Part shown: piece after piece, positions 40,847 through 48,895 of the stretch
Position numbering within the stretch: position 1 is the stretch's first letter
How the letters are laid out: each line of letters opens with the position of its first letter
Assembly (NCBI RefSeq): GCF_963422335.1
Contig: NZ_OY729424.1
Span: 1,426,001 to 1,490,000 of the forward strand
Reading direction: 5' to 3'
Length of the DNA stretch: 64,000 bases
Source: an uncultured Roseateles sp.
GTDB taxonomy: Bacteria; Pseudomonadota; Gammaproteobacteria; Burkholderiales; Burkholderiaceae_C
Translations under genes and position numbers: made by a program
The notes under the pieces: model-generated
The model's input: only the letters and a program-made list of their open reading frames with translations
The model's database searches: none
What the model was told of the DNA's origin: nothing

Positions 40847-42387
40847 AGAAGGCCGGCATGAGCATTAGCCATCACTCCCAGGCCTCGCGCCGCGAATTCC
40901 TGCGCCGCGCCAGTGCCTACTCGGCGCTGGGTGCGGCCGGGCCCATGGCCTTGAATCTGGCCGCGCTGGGCACGGCCGCGGCGCAAAGCGGCGGTGACTA
41001 CAAGGCCCTGGTCTGCATCTTTTTGTATGGCGGCAACGACGCCTACAACATGGTGCTGGCCACTGACACCCCGTCCTGGACCAACTACCTGGCCGTGCGC
41101 CAGCAGGGCAGCGATGCGATCGCGCTGGCAGCACCCGGCACGGCGGTGAACGCCGCTGCGGCGGCCGGCAGCCCGGCCCGGCTGGGCGGCGTGCTGGCCT
41201 TGAACCCGCTCAACGCCCAGGGCCGCAGCTTCGCGCTGCACCCGGTGATGGGCGGCGCGCGCGATCTGTTCGCCGCCGGCCGCCTGGCCGTGCTGCCCAA
41301 TATCGGGCCGCTGATACGGCCGCTGAGCAAGGCAGACTACCGCAACGCCAGCATCGCCAGGCCGCCGAAGCTGTTCTCGCACAACGACCAGCAATCGACC
41401 TGGCAGACCGGTGCGGTCGAGGGCGCCACCGTCGGTTGGGGCGGACGCATGGGCGACCTGCTGGCCTCGAACAACGGCACGGCCCTGTTCACCAGCATCT
41501 CGACCTCGGGCAATGCGGTCTGGCTGGCCGGGCGCGAGGTGATGCAATACCAGGTGTCCAGCCAGGGCGCGATACGGGTCGGCGGCAGCGGCAGCAGCCT
41601 GTTCGGCTCGACCGTGGTGCAGGACAAGCTGCGCGGGCTGATGCGCACCGCCCGCAGCAACGACCTGCTGGCCCGCGACCACGCCGCCGTGGCCGCCCGC
41701 AGCATGGACGCCGAGGCCCTGCTCAGCGGCGCGCTGCCGGCGGCCGGCACCGCACCGTTCGGCACGGCCGGCCTGGCCAATGGTGCTGCCGATCCGCTTT
41801 TGCAGTACGACAACCCGCTGACCGGCGCCAAGGCCACCAACGGCCTGGCCCAGCAGCTGCAGGTGGTGGCGCGGATGATTGCCGCCCGCCAGACCCTGGG
41901 CGTCAAGCGCCAGGTGTTCTTTGTCTCGCTGGGTGGCTTCGACACCCACGATGGACAGAACCGCCAGCAGGCCGATCTGATGGCAAGGCTGAGCCATGCG
42001 ATGGGCTATTTCGACACGGCCATGCAGGGCCTGGGCGTGGGCAACCAGGTCACCACCTTCACCGCTTCCGATTTCGGCCGCACCTTCACCAGCAATGGCG
42101 ATGGCACCGATCACGGCTGGGGCAGCCACCACTTTGTGATGGGCGGGGCGGTCAAGGGCCGCGATCTGTATGGCGCCTTCCCGGCCTACGGCCTCAGCGA
42201 CGGCAAGGGCGATTTCACCAGCCCGCAGCAGATCGGCAACGGCGCGATGCTGCCGCAGACCTCGGTCGACCAGCTCGGCGCCACGCTGGGCCAGTGGTTC
42301 GGCCTGAGCGCGGCCCAGGCGCTGGAGCTGTTCCCCAATCTGGCCAACTTCGATGCGGCCAGGCGCAATCTGGGTTTGATGGCCTAG
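40843..42387 (+). CDS. DUF1501 family twin-arginine exported protein
   Basis: A 514-aa protein with a Tat signal (SRREFLRR at 15-22, hydrophobic stretch, cleavage near 'GTAAAQS'). Body carries DUF1501 patterns: 'LVCIFLYGGNDAYNMV', 'LFSHNDQQSTWQTG', 'VFFVSLGGFDTHDGQ', 'TTFTASDFGRTFTSNGDGTDHGWGSHHFVMGG'. The fold belongs to the alkaline phosphatase/sulfatase superfamily; the Asp/His residues in these motifs could bind metal. Tat export suggests cofactor loading in the cytoplasm. Translationally coupled (ATGA overlap) to the DUF1800 gene. Confidence 0.93.
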   Translation: MKKAGMSISHHSQASRREFLRRASAYSALGAAGPMALNLAALGTAAAQSGGDYKALVCIFLYGGNDAYNMVLATDTPSWTNYLAVRQQGSDAIALAAPGTAVNAAAAAGSPARLGGVLALNPLNAQGRSFALHPVMGGARDLFAAGRLAVLPNIGPLIRPLSKADYRNASIARPPKLFSHNDQQSTWQTGAVEGATVGWGGRMGDLLASNNGTALFTSISTSGNAVWLAGREVMQYQVSSQGAIRVGGSGSSLFGSTVVQDKLRGLMRTARSNDLLARDHAAVAARSMDAEALLSGALPAAGTAPFGTAGLANGAADPLLQYDNPLTGAKATNGLAQQLQVVARMIAARQTLGVKRQVFFVSLGGFDTHDGQNRQQADLMARLSHAMGYFDTAMQGLGVGNQVTTFTASDFGRTFTSNGDGTDHGWGSHHFVMGGAVKGRDLYGAFPAYGLSDGKGDFTSPQQIGNGAMLPQTSVDQLGATLGQWFGLSAAQALELFPNLANFDAARRNLGLMA

Positions 42388-42389
42388 GC

Positions 42390-42406
42390 AGGCGCCGGGA
42401 GGCGCC
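42390..42406. repeat. GGCGCC-GGGA-GGCGCC hairpin after DUF1501 gene
   Basis: A perfect 6-bp GC stem with a 4-base loop three bases after the DUF1501 stop codon. There is no T-run, so it may slow RNA decay or act as a weak terminator but is not a proven one. Confidence 0.35.
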
Positions 42407-42512
42407 ATCCGGGTCAACCCTAGGGCATCACGCTGCCTGATTGGCACCACGTTGACGTGCAGTTTCCTGCAAACTGTTCGCCACATCGGTTCGCCAAGAA
42501 AAGGAGACATCC

Positions 42513-43853
42513 ATGCCCCATCGTCCCAGGTTGCAGGCGTTTGCCTTGTTGCTGTCACTGTCGGCGGGTCTTGCCGGTTCGGCCCTGGCTGGCACGGTGA
42601 CCGTCATCACCTCGTTTCCGAAGGAGCTGACCCAGGCCTACAAGCTGGCTTTCGAGAAGGCCAACCCCAGTATCAAGCTGGAGATGCTGAACAAGAGCAC
42701 GGTGCAGGGCATCGCCTATGTGCGCGAGCTGCCGGTGGGCCAACGGCCCGACATCTTCTGGGCCTCGGCGCCGGATGCGTTCGAGGTGCTGGCCGGCCAG
42801 CAACTGCTGGACAAGGTGGGCGATCTGGCCAACAAGGCGGTGCCGGCCAAGGTCGGCAACTACCCGATCAACAACCCTCAGGGCCTGTACCTGGGGCAGG
42901 CGCTGGCGGGCTACGGTCTGATGTGGAACACGCGCTACCTGGCCGCCAACAAGCTGCCGGCGCCGGCGCAATGGGCCGATCTGACGCGGCCGGTGTACTT
43001 CGGCCATGTCGCCATGAGTGCGCCTTCGCGCTCGGGCACCACCCATCTGACGGTCGAGACCCTGCTGCAGGGCGAGGGCTGGGACAGGGGCTGGAGCCAG
43101 TTGCTGCAGATTGCCGGCAACAGCGCGGCCATCACCGAGCGCAGCTTCGGCGTGCCCGATGGCGTCAACAACGGCCAGTTCGGCATCGGCCTGGTGATCG
43201 ATTTCTTCGGCCTGGCGGGCAAGTTCTCGGGCTTTCCGGTCGAGTTCGTCTATCCCGACGTGACCGCCGTGGTGCCGGCCAATATCGGCCTGATCACCGG
43301 CGGCAAGAATCCCGAGGAGGCGCGCAAGTTCATCGCCTACAGCGTCTCCACCGAAGGCCAGCTGCTGCTGCTGGACCCCAAGATCTCGCGCCTGCCGGTA
43401 CTGCCTCCGTCGGCCCTGGGTGGCAAGGTGCCGGCCAACTACCCGAATGCGTTCGAGATCGCCAAGCGTGCCAAGGTGCAATTCGACTCCGACCTGTCCG
43501 AAGCCCGCTACAACGTGGTGTCGTCGATGTTCGACCAGACCATCACCTTCCGCCACAAGGAGCTGAGGGCTGCCACCCAGGCCATCCACGAGGCCGCCGC
43601 GGCGCTGGCCAGGAAGCCCAGCGCGCAGGGTCAGGCCTTGCTCAAGCAGGCCCGCGATCTGGCCTTCACCCCGGTGGTGGGCGATGGCATGGCGGGTGAC
43701 AAGAGCTTTCTCGCCCTGTTCACCGCCAACAAGAAGGATGCCGCGGCGAACAAGCAGGTCACCGGCCTGGAGGACCGCTGGAACAGCCATGCCCGCGACA
43801 ACTACGCCCGCGCCAAGGCCTTCGCCGAGCAGGCGCTGGCCGCTGCCCGCTGA
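42513..43853 (+). CDS. ABC transporter substrate-binding protein (Fe3+/PgtC-like)
   Basis: A 446-aa periplasmic protein with a signal peptide ending SALA-G near residue 26. Mature start 'TVTVITSFPKELTQAYKLAFEKANPSIKLEMLNKSTVQGIAYV' and 'GQRPDIFWASAPDAFEVL' match the family that includes FbpA-like iron and PgtC/AfuA-like sugar-phosphate binders; 'MSAPSRSGTTHLTVETLLQ' and 'FVYPDVTAVVPANIGLI' are lobe motifs. It is about 100 residues longer than a typical FbpA, with an extra helical C-terminal part ('AATQAIHEAAAALARK'). GGAGA supports the start. First gene of a three-gene transporter operon; ligand unresolved. Confidence 0.88.
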   Translation: MPHRPRLQAFALLLSLSAGLAGSALAGTVTVITSFPKELTQAYKLAFEKANPSIKLEMLNKSTVQGIAYVRELPVGQRPDIFWASAPDAFEVLAGQQLLDKVGDLANKAVPAKVGNYPINNPQGLYLGQALAGYGLMWNTRYLAANKLPAPAQWADLTRPVYFGHVAMSAPSRSGTTHLTVETLLQGEGWDRGWSQLLQIAGNSAAITERSFGVPDGVNNGQFGIGLVIDFFGLAGKFSGFPVEFVYPDVTAVVPANIGLITGGKNPEEARKFIAYSVSTEGQLLLLDPKISRLPVLPPSALGGKVPANYPNAFEIAKRAKVQFDSDLSEARYNVVSSMFDQTITFRHKELRAATQAIHEAAAALARKPSAQGQALLKQARDLAFTPVVGDGMAGDKSFLALFTANKKDAAANKQVTGLEDRWNSHARDNYARAKAFAEQALAAAR

Positions 43854-43864
43854 AGCGCGCAGCG

Positions 43865-45598
43865 ATGCCTGCCGAGACCGCCCGCGCGGCGCTGTCCGTC
43901 GTCCGCTCGCGCCACTTTGACCCGGTGCGGCCCGGCGCCTGGCTGGCCGGGGCCCTGGTGCTGGGCTTTCTGCTGCTGTTCCTGGTGCTGCCGGTGGGCA
44001 AGGTGTTTGTCGCGGCCTTTGCCGATGGCGACGGCAGCCTGACGCTGGGCCACTTCGGCGCCTTCTTCGATCAGGGGCTGATGCGGGAGTCCTTCTTCAA
44101 CAGCCTGTTCGTGGCCACCGCCTCGGCCGTCGTGGCGGCGCTGATCGCCGTACCCCTGGCCTACTTCACAGTGCGCTTCCAGTTCCGCGGCGCGCTGCTG
44201 ATACAGACACTGGGCGTGCTGCCACTGATCATGCCGCCCTTCGTCGGTGCTGCGGCCCTGCAGCTGATCTTCGGCCGGTCGGGTTCGGTGAACCTGTTGC
44301 TGAACCAGGGGTTCGGCTTCTCGCTGCCCATCATGGAGGGGCTGAACGGGGTGATCTTTGTCGAGGCGATTCACTACTTCCCCTTCATCCTGATGAACCT
44401 GACGGTGGCGCTGCGCAATATCGACGGTGCGATGGAGGAGGCGGCGCTGAATCTGGGCTGCACCGGCTGGCGCCTGTTCCGGCGCGTCATCTTCCCGCTG
44501 GCCATGCCCGGCTTCGTCGCCGGGGCCTCGCTGGTATTCGTCAAGGTCTTCGACGATCTGGGCACGCCGCTGGTGCTGGGACAGACCAATATGCTGGCGC
44601 CCCAGGCCTATCTGCGCATCACCCAGGTCGGGCTGGAGGACCCGATGGGCTATGTGATCGCGGTGATCATGGTCGTGTTCTCCATCACCGCGATGGCCCT
44701 GTCGGCGCGGGTGCTGGCGGGCCGGGACTACGCTACCTTGCAGAAAGGCGGCGCCAGCATCGCCAGGCGCGAGCTGTCACCGATGGGCGCGGTCGCCGCC
44801 TATGGCTGGATCGCCCTGGTGCTGCTGGTCGTGCTGAGCCCCCACCTGGGCGTGCTGCTGCTGTCGCTGGCCCAGGTCTGGAGCTTCTCGCCGCTGCCCG
44901 ATGCCTACACGCTGGCCCACTACCAGACCGTGTTCCAGGACGCCGGCGGCATGATGAAGAACACCCTGCTGTACTGCGGCCTGGCCGCCGGCCTGGACGT
45001 GGCGCTGGGCGTGACGATTGCCTACCTGATGCTGCGCACCCAGCTGCCGGCCCGCAAGTGGCTGGACGGGATTGCCACCGCCTCGCTGGCCGTGCCCGGC
45101 ATCGTGCTGGCGATCGGCTATCTGCGGCTGTTCAAGGGCGTGGTGGTGCCAGGCACCGACATGCTGCTGACCAGCACCTGGGTCGTCATCATGCTGGCCT
45201 ATGCGGTGCGGCGTCTGCCCTATGCGCTGCGCTCCTGCGTCGCCGCGCTGCAGCAGATCCATGTGTCCCTGGAAGAGGCTGCCGAAAGCCTGGGCGCCAC
45301 CAAGCTGCGCACCCTGCAGCGCATCGTCGTGCCGCTGATGGCCGGCGGCATCCTGGCCGGCTTCGTCACCAGCTTCATCACCGCCGCGGTGGAGTTGTCG
45401 GCCACCATCCTGCTCTCGTCCGCCGAGTCGCAGGCGCCGATGAGCTACGGCATCTATCTGTATATGCAAAGCGTGGCCGGCCGGGGGCCCGGGGCTGCGC
45501 TGGGGGTGCTGGCCATTGCCGTGGTGGCCATGGGCACCTATGTCTCTCACGTGGTGGTGGAGCGCAGCGGCCAGGATTTGAAACGAGGTCCGAGATGA
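43865..45598 (+). CDS. ABC transporter permease, fused two-domain type
   Basis: A 577-aa inner-membrane protein made of two binding-protein-dependent permease domains in tandem, about 12 hydrophobic helices. EAA loops are visible in each half: 'MEEAALNLGCTGWRLFRRVIFPLAMPG' near 190 and 'LEEAAESLGATKLRTLQRIVVPLMAGG' near 470. This double-permease build is typical of iron(III)/thiamine/phosphonate-type importers (FbpB-like). It follows the binding protein by 11 bases and its stop overlaps the ATPase start (ATGA). Confidence 0.92.
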   Translation: MPAETARAALSVVRSRHFDPVRPGAWLAGALVLGFLLLFLVLPVGKVFVAAFADGDGSLTLGHFGAFFDQGLMRESFFNSLFVATASAVVAALIAVPLAYFTVRFQFRGALLIQTLGVLPLIMPPFVGAAALQLIFGRSGSVNLLLNQGFGFSLPIMEGLNGVIFVEAIHYFPFILMNLTVALRNIDGAMEEAALNLGCTGWRLFRRVIFPLAMPGFVAGASLVFVKVFDDLGTPLVLGQTNMLAPQAYLRITQVGLEDPMGYVIAVIMVVFSITAMALSARVLAGRDYATLQKGGASIARRELSPMGAVAAYGWIALVLLVVLSPHLGVLLLSLAQVWSFSPLPDAYTLAHYQTVFQDAGGMMKNTLLYCGLAAGLDVALGVTIAYLMLRTQLPARKWLDGIATASLAVPGIVLAIGYLRLFKGVVVPGTDMLLTSTWVVIMLAYAVRRLPYALRSCVAALQQIHVSLEEAAESLGATKLRTLQRIVVPLMAGGILAGFVTSFITAAVELSATILLSSAESQAPMSYGIYLYMQSVAGRGPGAALGVLAIAVVAMGTYVSHVVVERSGQDLKRGPR

Positions 45599-46680
45599 AG
45601 AAAGTGCCCGTGCAATGCCGCCAGATCCGGCTGTCCTACGGTTCGACCGAGGTGCTGAAGGAGGTCAGTCTCGATATCGAGCCCGGTGAGTTCTTTGCCC
45701 TGCTGGGTCCGTCGGGCTCGGGCAAGTCGACCCTGCTGCGCCTGATTGCCGGCTTCAACCGCCAGCAGCAGGGGCAGGTGTTGATCGACGGCCAGGATGT
45801 CAGCGGCAAGCCGCCCTGGGAGCGCAACGTCGGCATGGTGTTCCAGAGCTACGCGCTGTGGCCGCACCTGTCGGTCTGGGACAACGTCGCCTTCGGCCTG
45901 GTCGAGCGCCGGGCCGGCAAGGCCGTGATCCTGGAGAAGGTCGGTGCAGTGCTGGAGCTGGTCGGCCTGTCGGCCTATGCGCAGCGCCGGCCGAGCCAGC
46001 TCTCGGGTGGTCAGCAGCAGCGGGTGGCGCTGGCGCGCACCCTCGTGATCGAGCCCCAGGTGCTGCTGCTCGACGAACCGCTGTCCAATCTGGACAAGAC
46101 CCTGCGCGTGCAGATGCGGCAGGAGCTGCTGGCGATGCAGCGGCGCCTGGGGCTGACGACGATTTTCGTGACCCATGACCAGGAAGAGGCCATGACCACG
46201 GCTGACCGCATGGCGGTGCTCGACAAGGGCGTGGTCCAGCAGGTGGGCACGCCGACCGCCTTGTACGACTACCCGGTGAACCCCTTTGTGGCCAATTTCG
46301 TCGGCACGATGAACCTGCTGTCGGGCCAGGTGCGCTCGCGCCCTGGCGACCCGCTGTCGCTCGATGTCGAGGGCGTCGGCGAGCTGCACTTCCCGCTGCA
46401 TCTCGGGGCCGCCGAGGCCGACAGCATCCAGATCAGCTTTCGCCCTCACTCGTTGCGCATGGATGGGGCCGATGCGGTGAAGGACGCCCGCTATGTGTGG
46501 ATGCCGGGCACGGTGGAGGCCAGCGAGTTCCTGGGCGAGTTCACCCGCTATCGCGTGCGCGTGGGCCGGCAGAGCCTGGCGGCCGACCATCCCCACCAGG
46601 TCGGGCAGTCCGGGTTCCCGGTCGGCGGCGCCGTGAGTCTGGGCATCGCGCCGTCGCAGGTGCGTCTGTTCGGCGCCTGA
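45595..46680 (+). CDS. ABC transporter ATP-binding protein
   Basis: A 361-aa ATPase of the FbpC/PotA class: Walker A GPSGSGKST at 38-46, Q-loop in 'MVFQSYALWPH', signature LSGGQ at 136-140, Walker B VLLLDEP at 156-162, switch His in 'VTHDQEEAM'. A TOBE/OB domain occupies about 270-361 ('IQISFRPHSLRMDG', 'FTRYRVRVG'). It energises the two-domain permease encoded just upstream. The start overlaps the permease stop. Confidence 0.94.
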   Translation: MKKVPVQCRQIRLSYGSTEVLKEVSLDIEPGEFFALLGPSGSGKSTLLRLIAGFNRQQQGQVLIDGQDVSGKPPWERNVGMVFQSYALWPHLSVWDNVAFGLVERRAGKAVILEKVGAVLELVGLSAYAQRRPSQLSGGQQQRVALARTLVIEPQVLLLDEPLSNLDKTLRVQMRQELLAMQRRLGLTTIFVTHDQEEAMTTADRMAVLDKGVVQQVGTPTALYDYPVNPFVANFVGTMNLLSGQVRSRPGDPLSLDVEGVGELHFPLHLGAAEADSIQISFRPHSLRMDGADAVKDARYVWMPGTVEASEFLGEFTRYRVRVGRQSLAADHPHQVGQSGFPVGGAVSLGIAPSQVRLFGA

Positions 46681-46711
46681 AGCCCGCCAGGCAGCAGCCG
46701 GTGCACGCGGC

Positions 46712-47173
46712 TCAGCCGACGCTCAACACCCGCCGGTACTGGATCGCCTCGGCCAGATGCGCGACCTGTATCGTCTCGGCGCCTGCCAGATCCGCGATCG
46801 TGCGCGCCACTCGCAGCACACGGTGATAGCCGCGGCCCGACCAGCCCAGCCGCGCGGCGGCGCCTTGCAGAAACCTGGAAGCGCTCGCGTCCAGCGGGCA
46901 GTGCCTGTCCAGCAGCGGGCCGCTCAATGCCGCGTTGCTGCAGCCCTGGCGGCTCAGAGCGGTCTGGCGAGCGAGGCTGACCCGGGCCGCCATCTGTTCG
47001 CTGCTCTCACCCTCGGCCGCTGCAGCCAAGGTGGCGGGGGCCACGGCCGGTACCTCGACCTGCACGTCGATACGGTCCAGAAACGGCCCGCTGAGCTTGG
47101 CCTGGTAGCGCGCCACCAGGTCTGGCGAGCAGCGGCAGGCGCGAAGGCTGCTGCCGTGGTGGCCGCAGGGGCA
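46712..47173 (-). pseudogene. comM: comM/yifB (Mg-chelatase-like ATPase), C-terminal fragment
   Basis: The 153 codons before the stop at 46712 are the C-terminal domain of YifB/ComM: 'CPCGHHGSSLRACRCSPDLV', 'ARYQAKLSGPFLDRIDVQVEVP' and the terminal 'GWSGRGYHRVLRVARTIADLAG' with 'HLAEAIQYRR'. Family members are about 500 residues; here homology stops at the conserved (NP)CPCG motif, immediately upstream of Cys (47173). The preceding bases encode unrelated residues and the AAA part is not in the window. ComM is a helicase for branch migration in natural transformation. The break coincides with the change from backbone to accessory DNA, so the gene is interrupted by an island or rearrangement. 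Confidence 0.88.
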
Positions 47174-47204
47174 TAGTCGCGTTGCTCTTTTGCCATTCAC
47201 GAAA
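47174..47204. other. Backbone/accessory DNA junction inside comM
   Basis: Left of 47174 the sequence is comM; right of it begins an unrelated HTH gene and the accessory region. The other junction and the 5' part of comM are outside the window, so no target duplication can be scored. I do not see a clear TGT-type transposon end at this edge. Coordinates are accurate to a few bases only. Confidence 0.7.
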
Positions 47205-47603
47205 ATGGTGCGGAAGCGCGCGGCAAAAGCGGAGCTACCACCTCCAACCACCATTGGCGAGCACCTCAAGCACGTTCGCCTCGTCAAAGGAATGCTCCAG
47301 CGCGAGGTTGCCAAAGAGATCGGTGTCAGCAAAGACACGGTGGCGAACTGGGAGAAAGCTCAGACGACTCCGCCTGTTTGTCTCGGCCCCAGGATCTTTG
47401 ACTTCCTTGGATATTGCCTGCTTGCTGATGGTTGCGACCTGACATCAAGAATGGCGGCATACCGCTTTCGGCGCGGCCTCACGGTGGATGCTGCAGCAAG
47501 CCTTCTTGATGTTGATCCAGGTAGCTGGAGCGCTTGGGAGCGAGGAATTGTTGTCCCCTGGCCAAGATTCCTGATCCAAATTGAGAGACAGCTCCGGTCT
47601 TGA
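47205..47603 (+). CDS. XRE-like helix-turn-helix protein
   Basis: A 132-aa protein with a lambda-repressor-like HTH at about 20-50 ('EHLKHVRLVKGMLQREVAKEIGVSKDTVANWEKAQ') and a second, degenerate HTH-like repeat at about 85-115 ('RRGLTVDAAASLLDVDPGSWSAWERG'). It starts 30 bases inside the accessory DNA. ATG at 47205 is preferred; an upstream in-frame TTG (47190) exists. No promoter is evident between the junction and the start, so the N-terminus could have been trimmed or the gene may be driven from outside. Could regulate the island genes that follow. Confidence 0.7.
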   Translation: MVRKRAAKAELPPPTTIGEHLKHVRLVKGMLQREVAKEIGVSKDTVANWEKAQTTPPVCLGPRIFDFLGYCLLADGCDLTSRMAAYRFRRGLTVDAAASLLDVDPGSWSAWERGIVVPWPRFLIQIERQLRS

Positions 47604-47715
47604 ATCCGGCAGGCCCGCTATCAGTTTCCCTGTAGTCGTAGATCACGACTATTCCGTTAGAGGCAGACAGATACGGGCGGATCAGCCTGGCTGTTCAACA
47701 AAAATGGGAGACATG

Positions 47716-48087
47716 ATGATCATGAGTCAAGCGCCGATCCGAGTCATAGCACGCGCCAAGCTGTCAGGCATTGGGGAGCACGTTGGAGTTCAGTTGCCTG
47801 ATGGGCGAGTTGCTCACCGGACACCGGAAGGCAATGAAGTCGTATCGCTTGAGGCGTTTGCCCAAAGCCGGAAACTGCGTGAGTTGCGCCGAGCCTCTTT
47901 GGCAGACCACGGGGCGATTCTTCAACGGGTTGAGGAGTCGATGCAGGCATCAGCGAACTATCGTCTCGGCGACAACAACTGTGAGCACTATGCGGCCTAT
48001 CTGATGGGCGAGTTGCCACGAAGTCCACAGATGCAGGGACTGGCGACGCTTGCCGCAATCGGCGCGGTCTTGGTATTAGCCAAGTAG
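47716..48087 (+). CDS. LRAT-like (permuted papain fold) protein with C-terminal hydrophobic tail
   Basis: A 123-aa protein. 'GEHVGVQLPDGRVAHRTPEGNEVVSLEAF' (about 18-46) matches the H-containing first motif of the lecithin:retinol acyltransferase/NlpC-like family, and 'DNNCEHYAAYLMGE' (about 88-101) is the catalytic Cys motif (NCEH). The C-terminus 'GLATLAAIGAVLVLAK' is a membrane tail, as in the phospholipase/acyltransferase relatives of this fold. Such enzymes cleave or transfer acyl groups on lipids. The start is uncertain among several ATGs (47704, 47716, 47722); 47716 has GGAG five bases upstream. Next genes on the same strand. Confidence 0.7.
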   Translation: MIMSQAPIRVIARAKLSGIGEHVGVQLPDGRVAHRTPEGNEVVSLEAFAQSRKLRELRRASLADHGAILQRVEESMQASANYRLGDNNCEHYAAYLMGELPRSPQMQGLATLAAIGAVLVLAK

Positions 48088-48536
48088 GTAGGCGTGGCGC
48101 CGATGAGCCGTCTGCGCTCCTATCAGTCCTATCGCCTCAACACGGGCCCTTGCCTGACAACTGGGTCACTTCCGCCGTGTCATAAGCATCACGCTTCGCT
48201 CGGGCATTGGTCTACGGGATTGACGGGAGTCTGCAAGTTCCGTAAGTTTCGGCCGAAGTTGGCTGATGTTGCGGAAATGCCGCGTACTGGGGAACAACCC
48301 GACTTGTCCCCCGTACTTTCAGGGATACATTGCACAAATTTTCAGCAATCCTGATCGGCAGTTCCCGCGATAGCGCTGTTATGTGTTGCAATTTAGCAAC
48401 GATTTCTGTTAGACTGAGGGCAAGTGCTCCACTGAGGGGCGCTTGCACATCATAGAGCGCGAAGCACGGTCCGAAGCGTTGAACGCGGATCGATTGTCGG
48501 CATATACATGCCGGCCTTCTGCTCAAGGAGTGTGAG
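48088..48536. other. Long intergenic region with inverted repeats
   Basis: 449 bases with no credible gene. It contains an imperfect hairpin at 48284-48316 (GTACTGGGG...CCCCCGTAC arms around CAACCCGACTTG) and a symmetric element at 48385-48400 (GTTGC-AATTTA-GCAAC). The second element includes a possible -35 hexamer TTGCAA, and TTAGAC 17 bases further on could be the -10 of the promoter for the gene at 48537. Presumed leader/operator of that gene. Confidence 0.45.
48385..48413 (+). promoter_or_regulatory. Possible promoter with operator-like repeat
   Basis: GTTGC-AATTTA-GCAAC at 48385-48400 overlaps TTGCAA, and TTAGAC follows after 17 bases. The geometry is that of a weak sigma-70 promoter whose -35 is embedded in a palindrome, as expected for a repressed island gene. 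Only sequence geometry supports this. Confidence 0.3.
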
Positions 48537-48851
48537 ATGGATGAACATCGTACGGTGACATCACCATTGGCTGGTGACCCGTTGATACATGAGTTGCTGA
48601 CGGCGATTCGGAAGCTACAAACCGGGCAAGACAACCTACGAAACGACCTCACGGCAGAAATTCAAGCTTCTGAAAAACGGGTTAAGGGTGAAATTGCTGG
48701 ACTCAGTGCTCGGGTGGAGCGCCAAGAACTCCGACTCGCAGCTATTGAATCGTTTCCCATGCCGCCAATTCCGCAACCTGGTCGCTACTATGGCACCGAA
48801 GCAAATTCAGCAAGTATGCCAAGAAGAGTGCGGCTAGGTTATACCGGCTGA
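48537..48851 (+). CDS. Small coiled-coil hypothetical protein
   Basis: A 104-aa protein predicted to be mostly one helix: residues about 15-65 ('LIHELLTAIRKLQTGQDNLRNDLTAEIQASEKRVKGEIAGLSARVERQELRLAAIES' pattern) show a heptad of Leu/Ile/Ala, followed by a Pro-rich tail and a basic end. No known domain. AAGGAG seven bases before the ATG and a strong terminator just after the stop make it a convincing real gene. Confidence 0.7.
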   Translation: MDEHRTVTSPLAGDPLIHELLTAIRKLQTGQDNLRNDLTAEIQASEKRVKGEIAGLSARVERQELRLAAIESFPMPPIPQPGRYYGTEANSASMPRRVRLGYTG

Positions 48852-48864
48852 CGTACTTTTTTCC

Positions 48865-48893
48865 AAAAGCCCTGGACCCCCAGGGCTTTTTTT
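48865..48893 (+). terminator. Rho-independent terminator
   Basis: An 11-bp stem AAAAGCCCTGG / CCAGGGCTTTT (48865-48875 and 48880-48890) with a 4-base loop, extended by T to 48893. It ends the transcript of the small coiled-coil gene. The next gene's ATG is at 48896, three bases later. Confidence 0.9.
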
Positions 48894-48895
48894 AT

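Noticed and set aside
47174..48087. AbaR/Tn6022-type transposon identity for the island
   Set aside because: Only the comM target is shared. No tni or tns genes and no terminal repeats are visible in the window, so identity is left open.
48212..48652. A 146-aa minus-strand frame
   Set aside because: No ribosome binding site; crosses the coiled-coil gene and the repeat region; translation lacks any domain or bias typical of genes.
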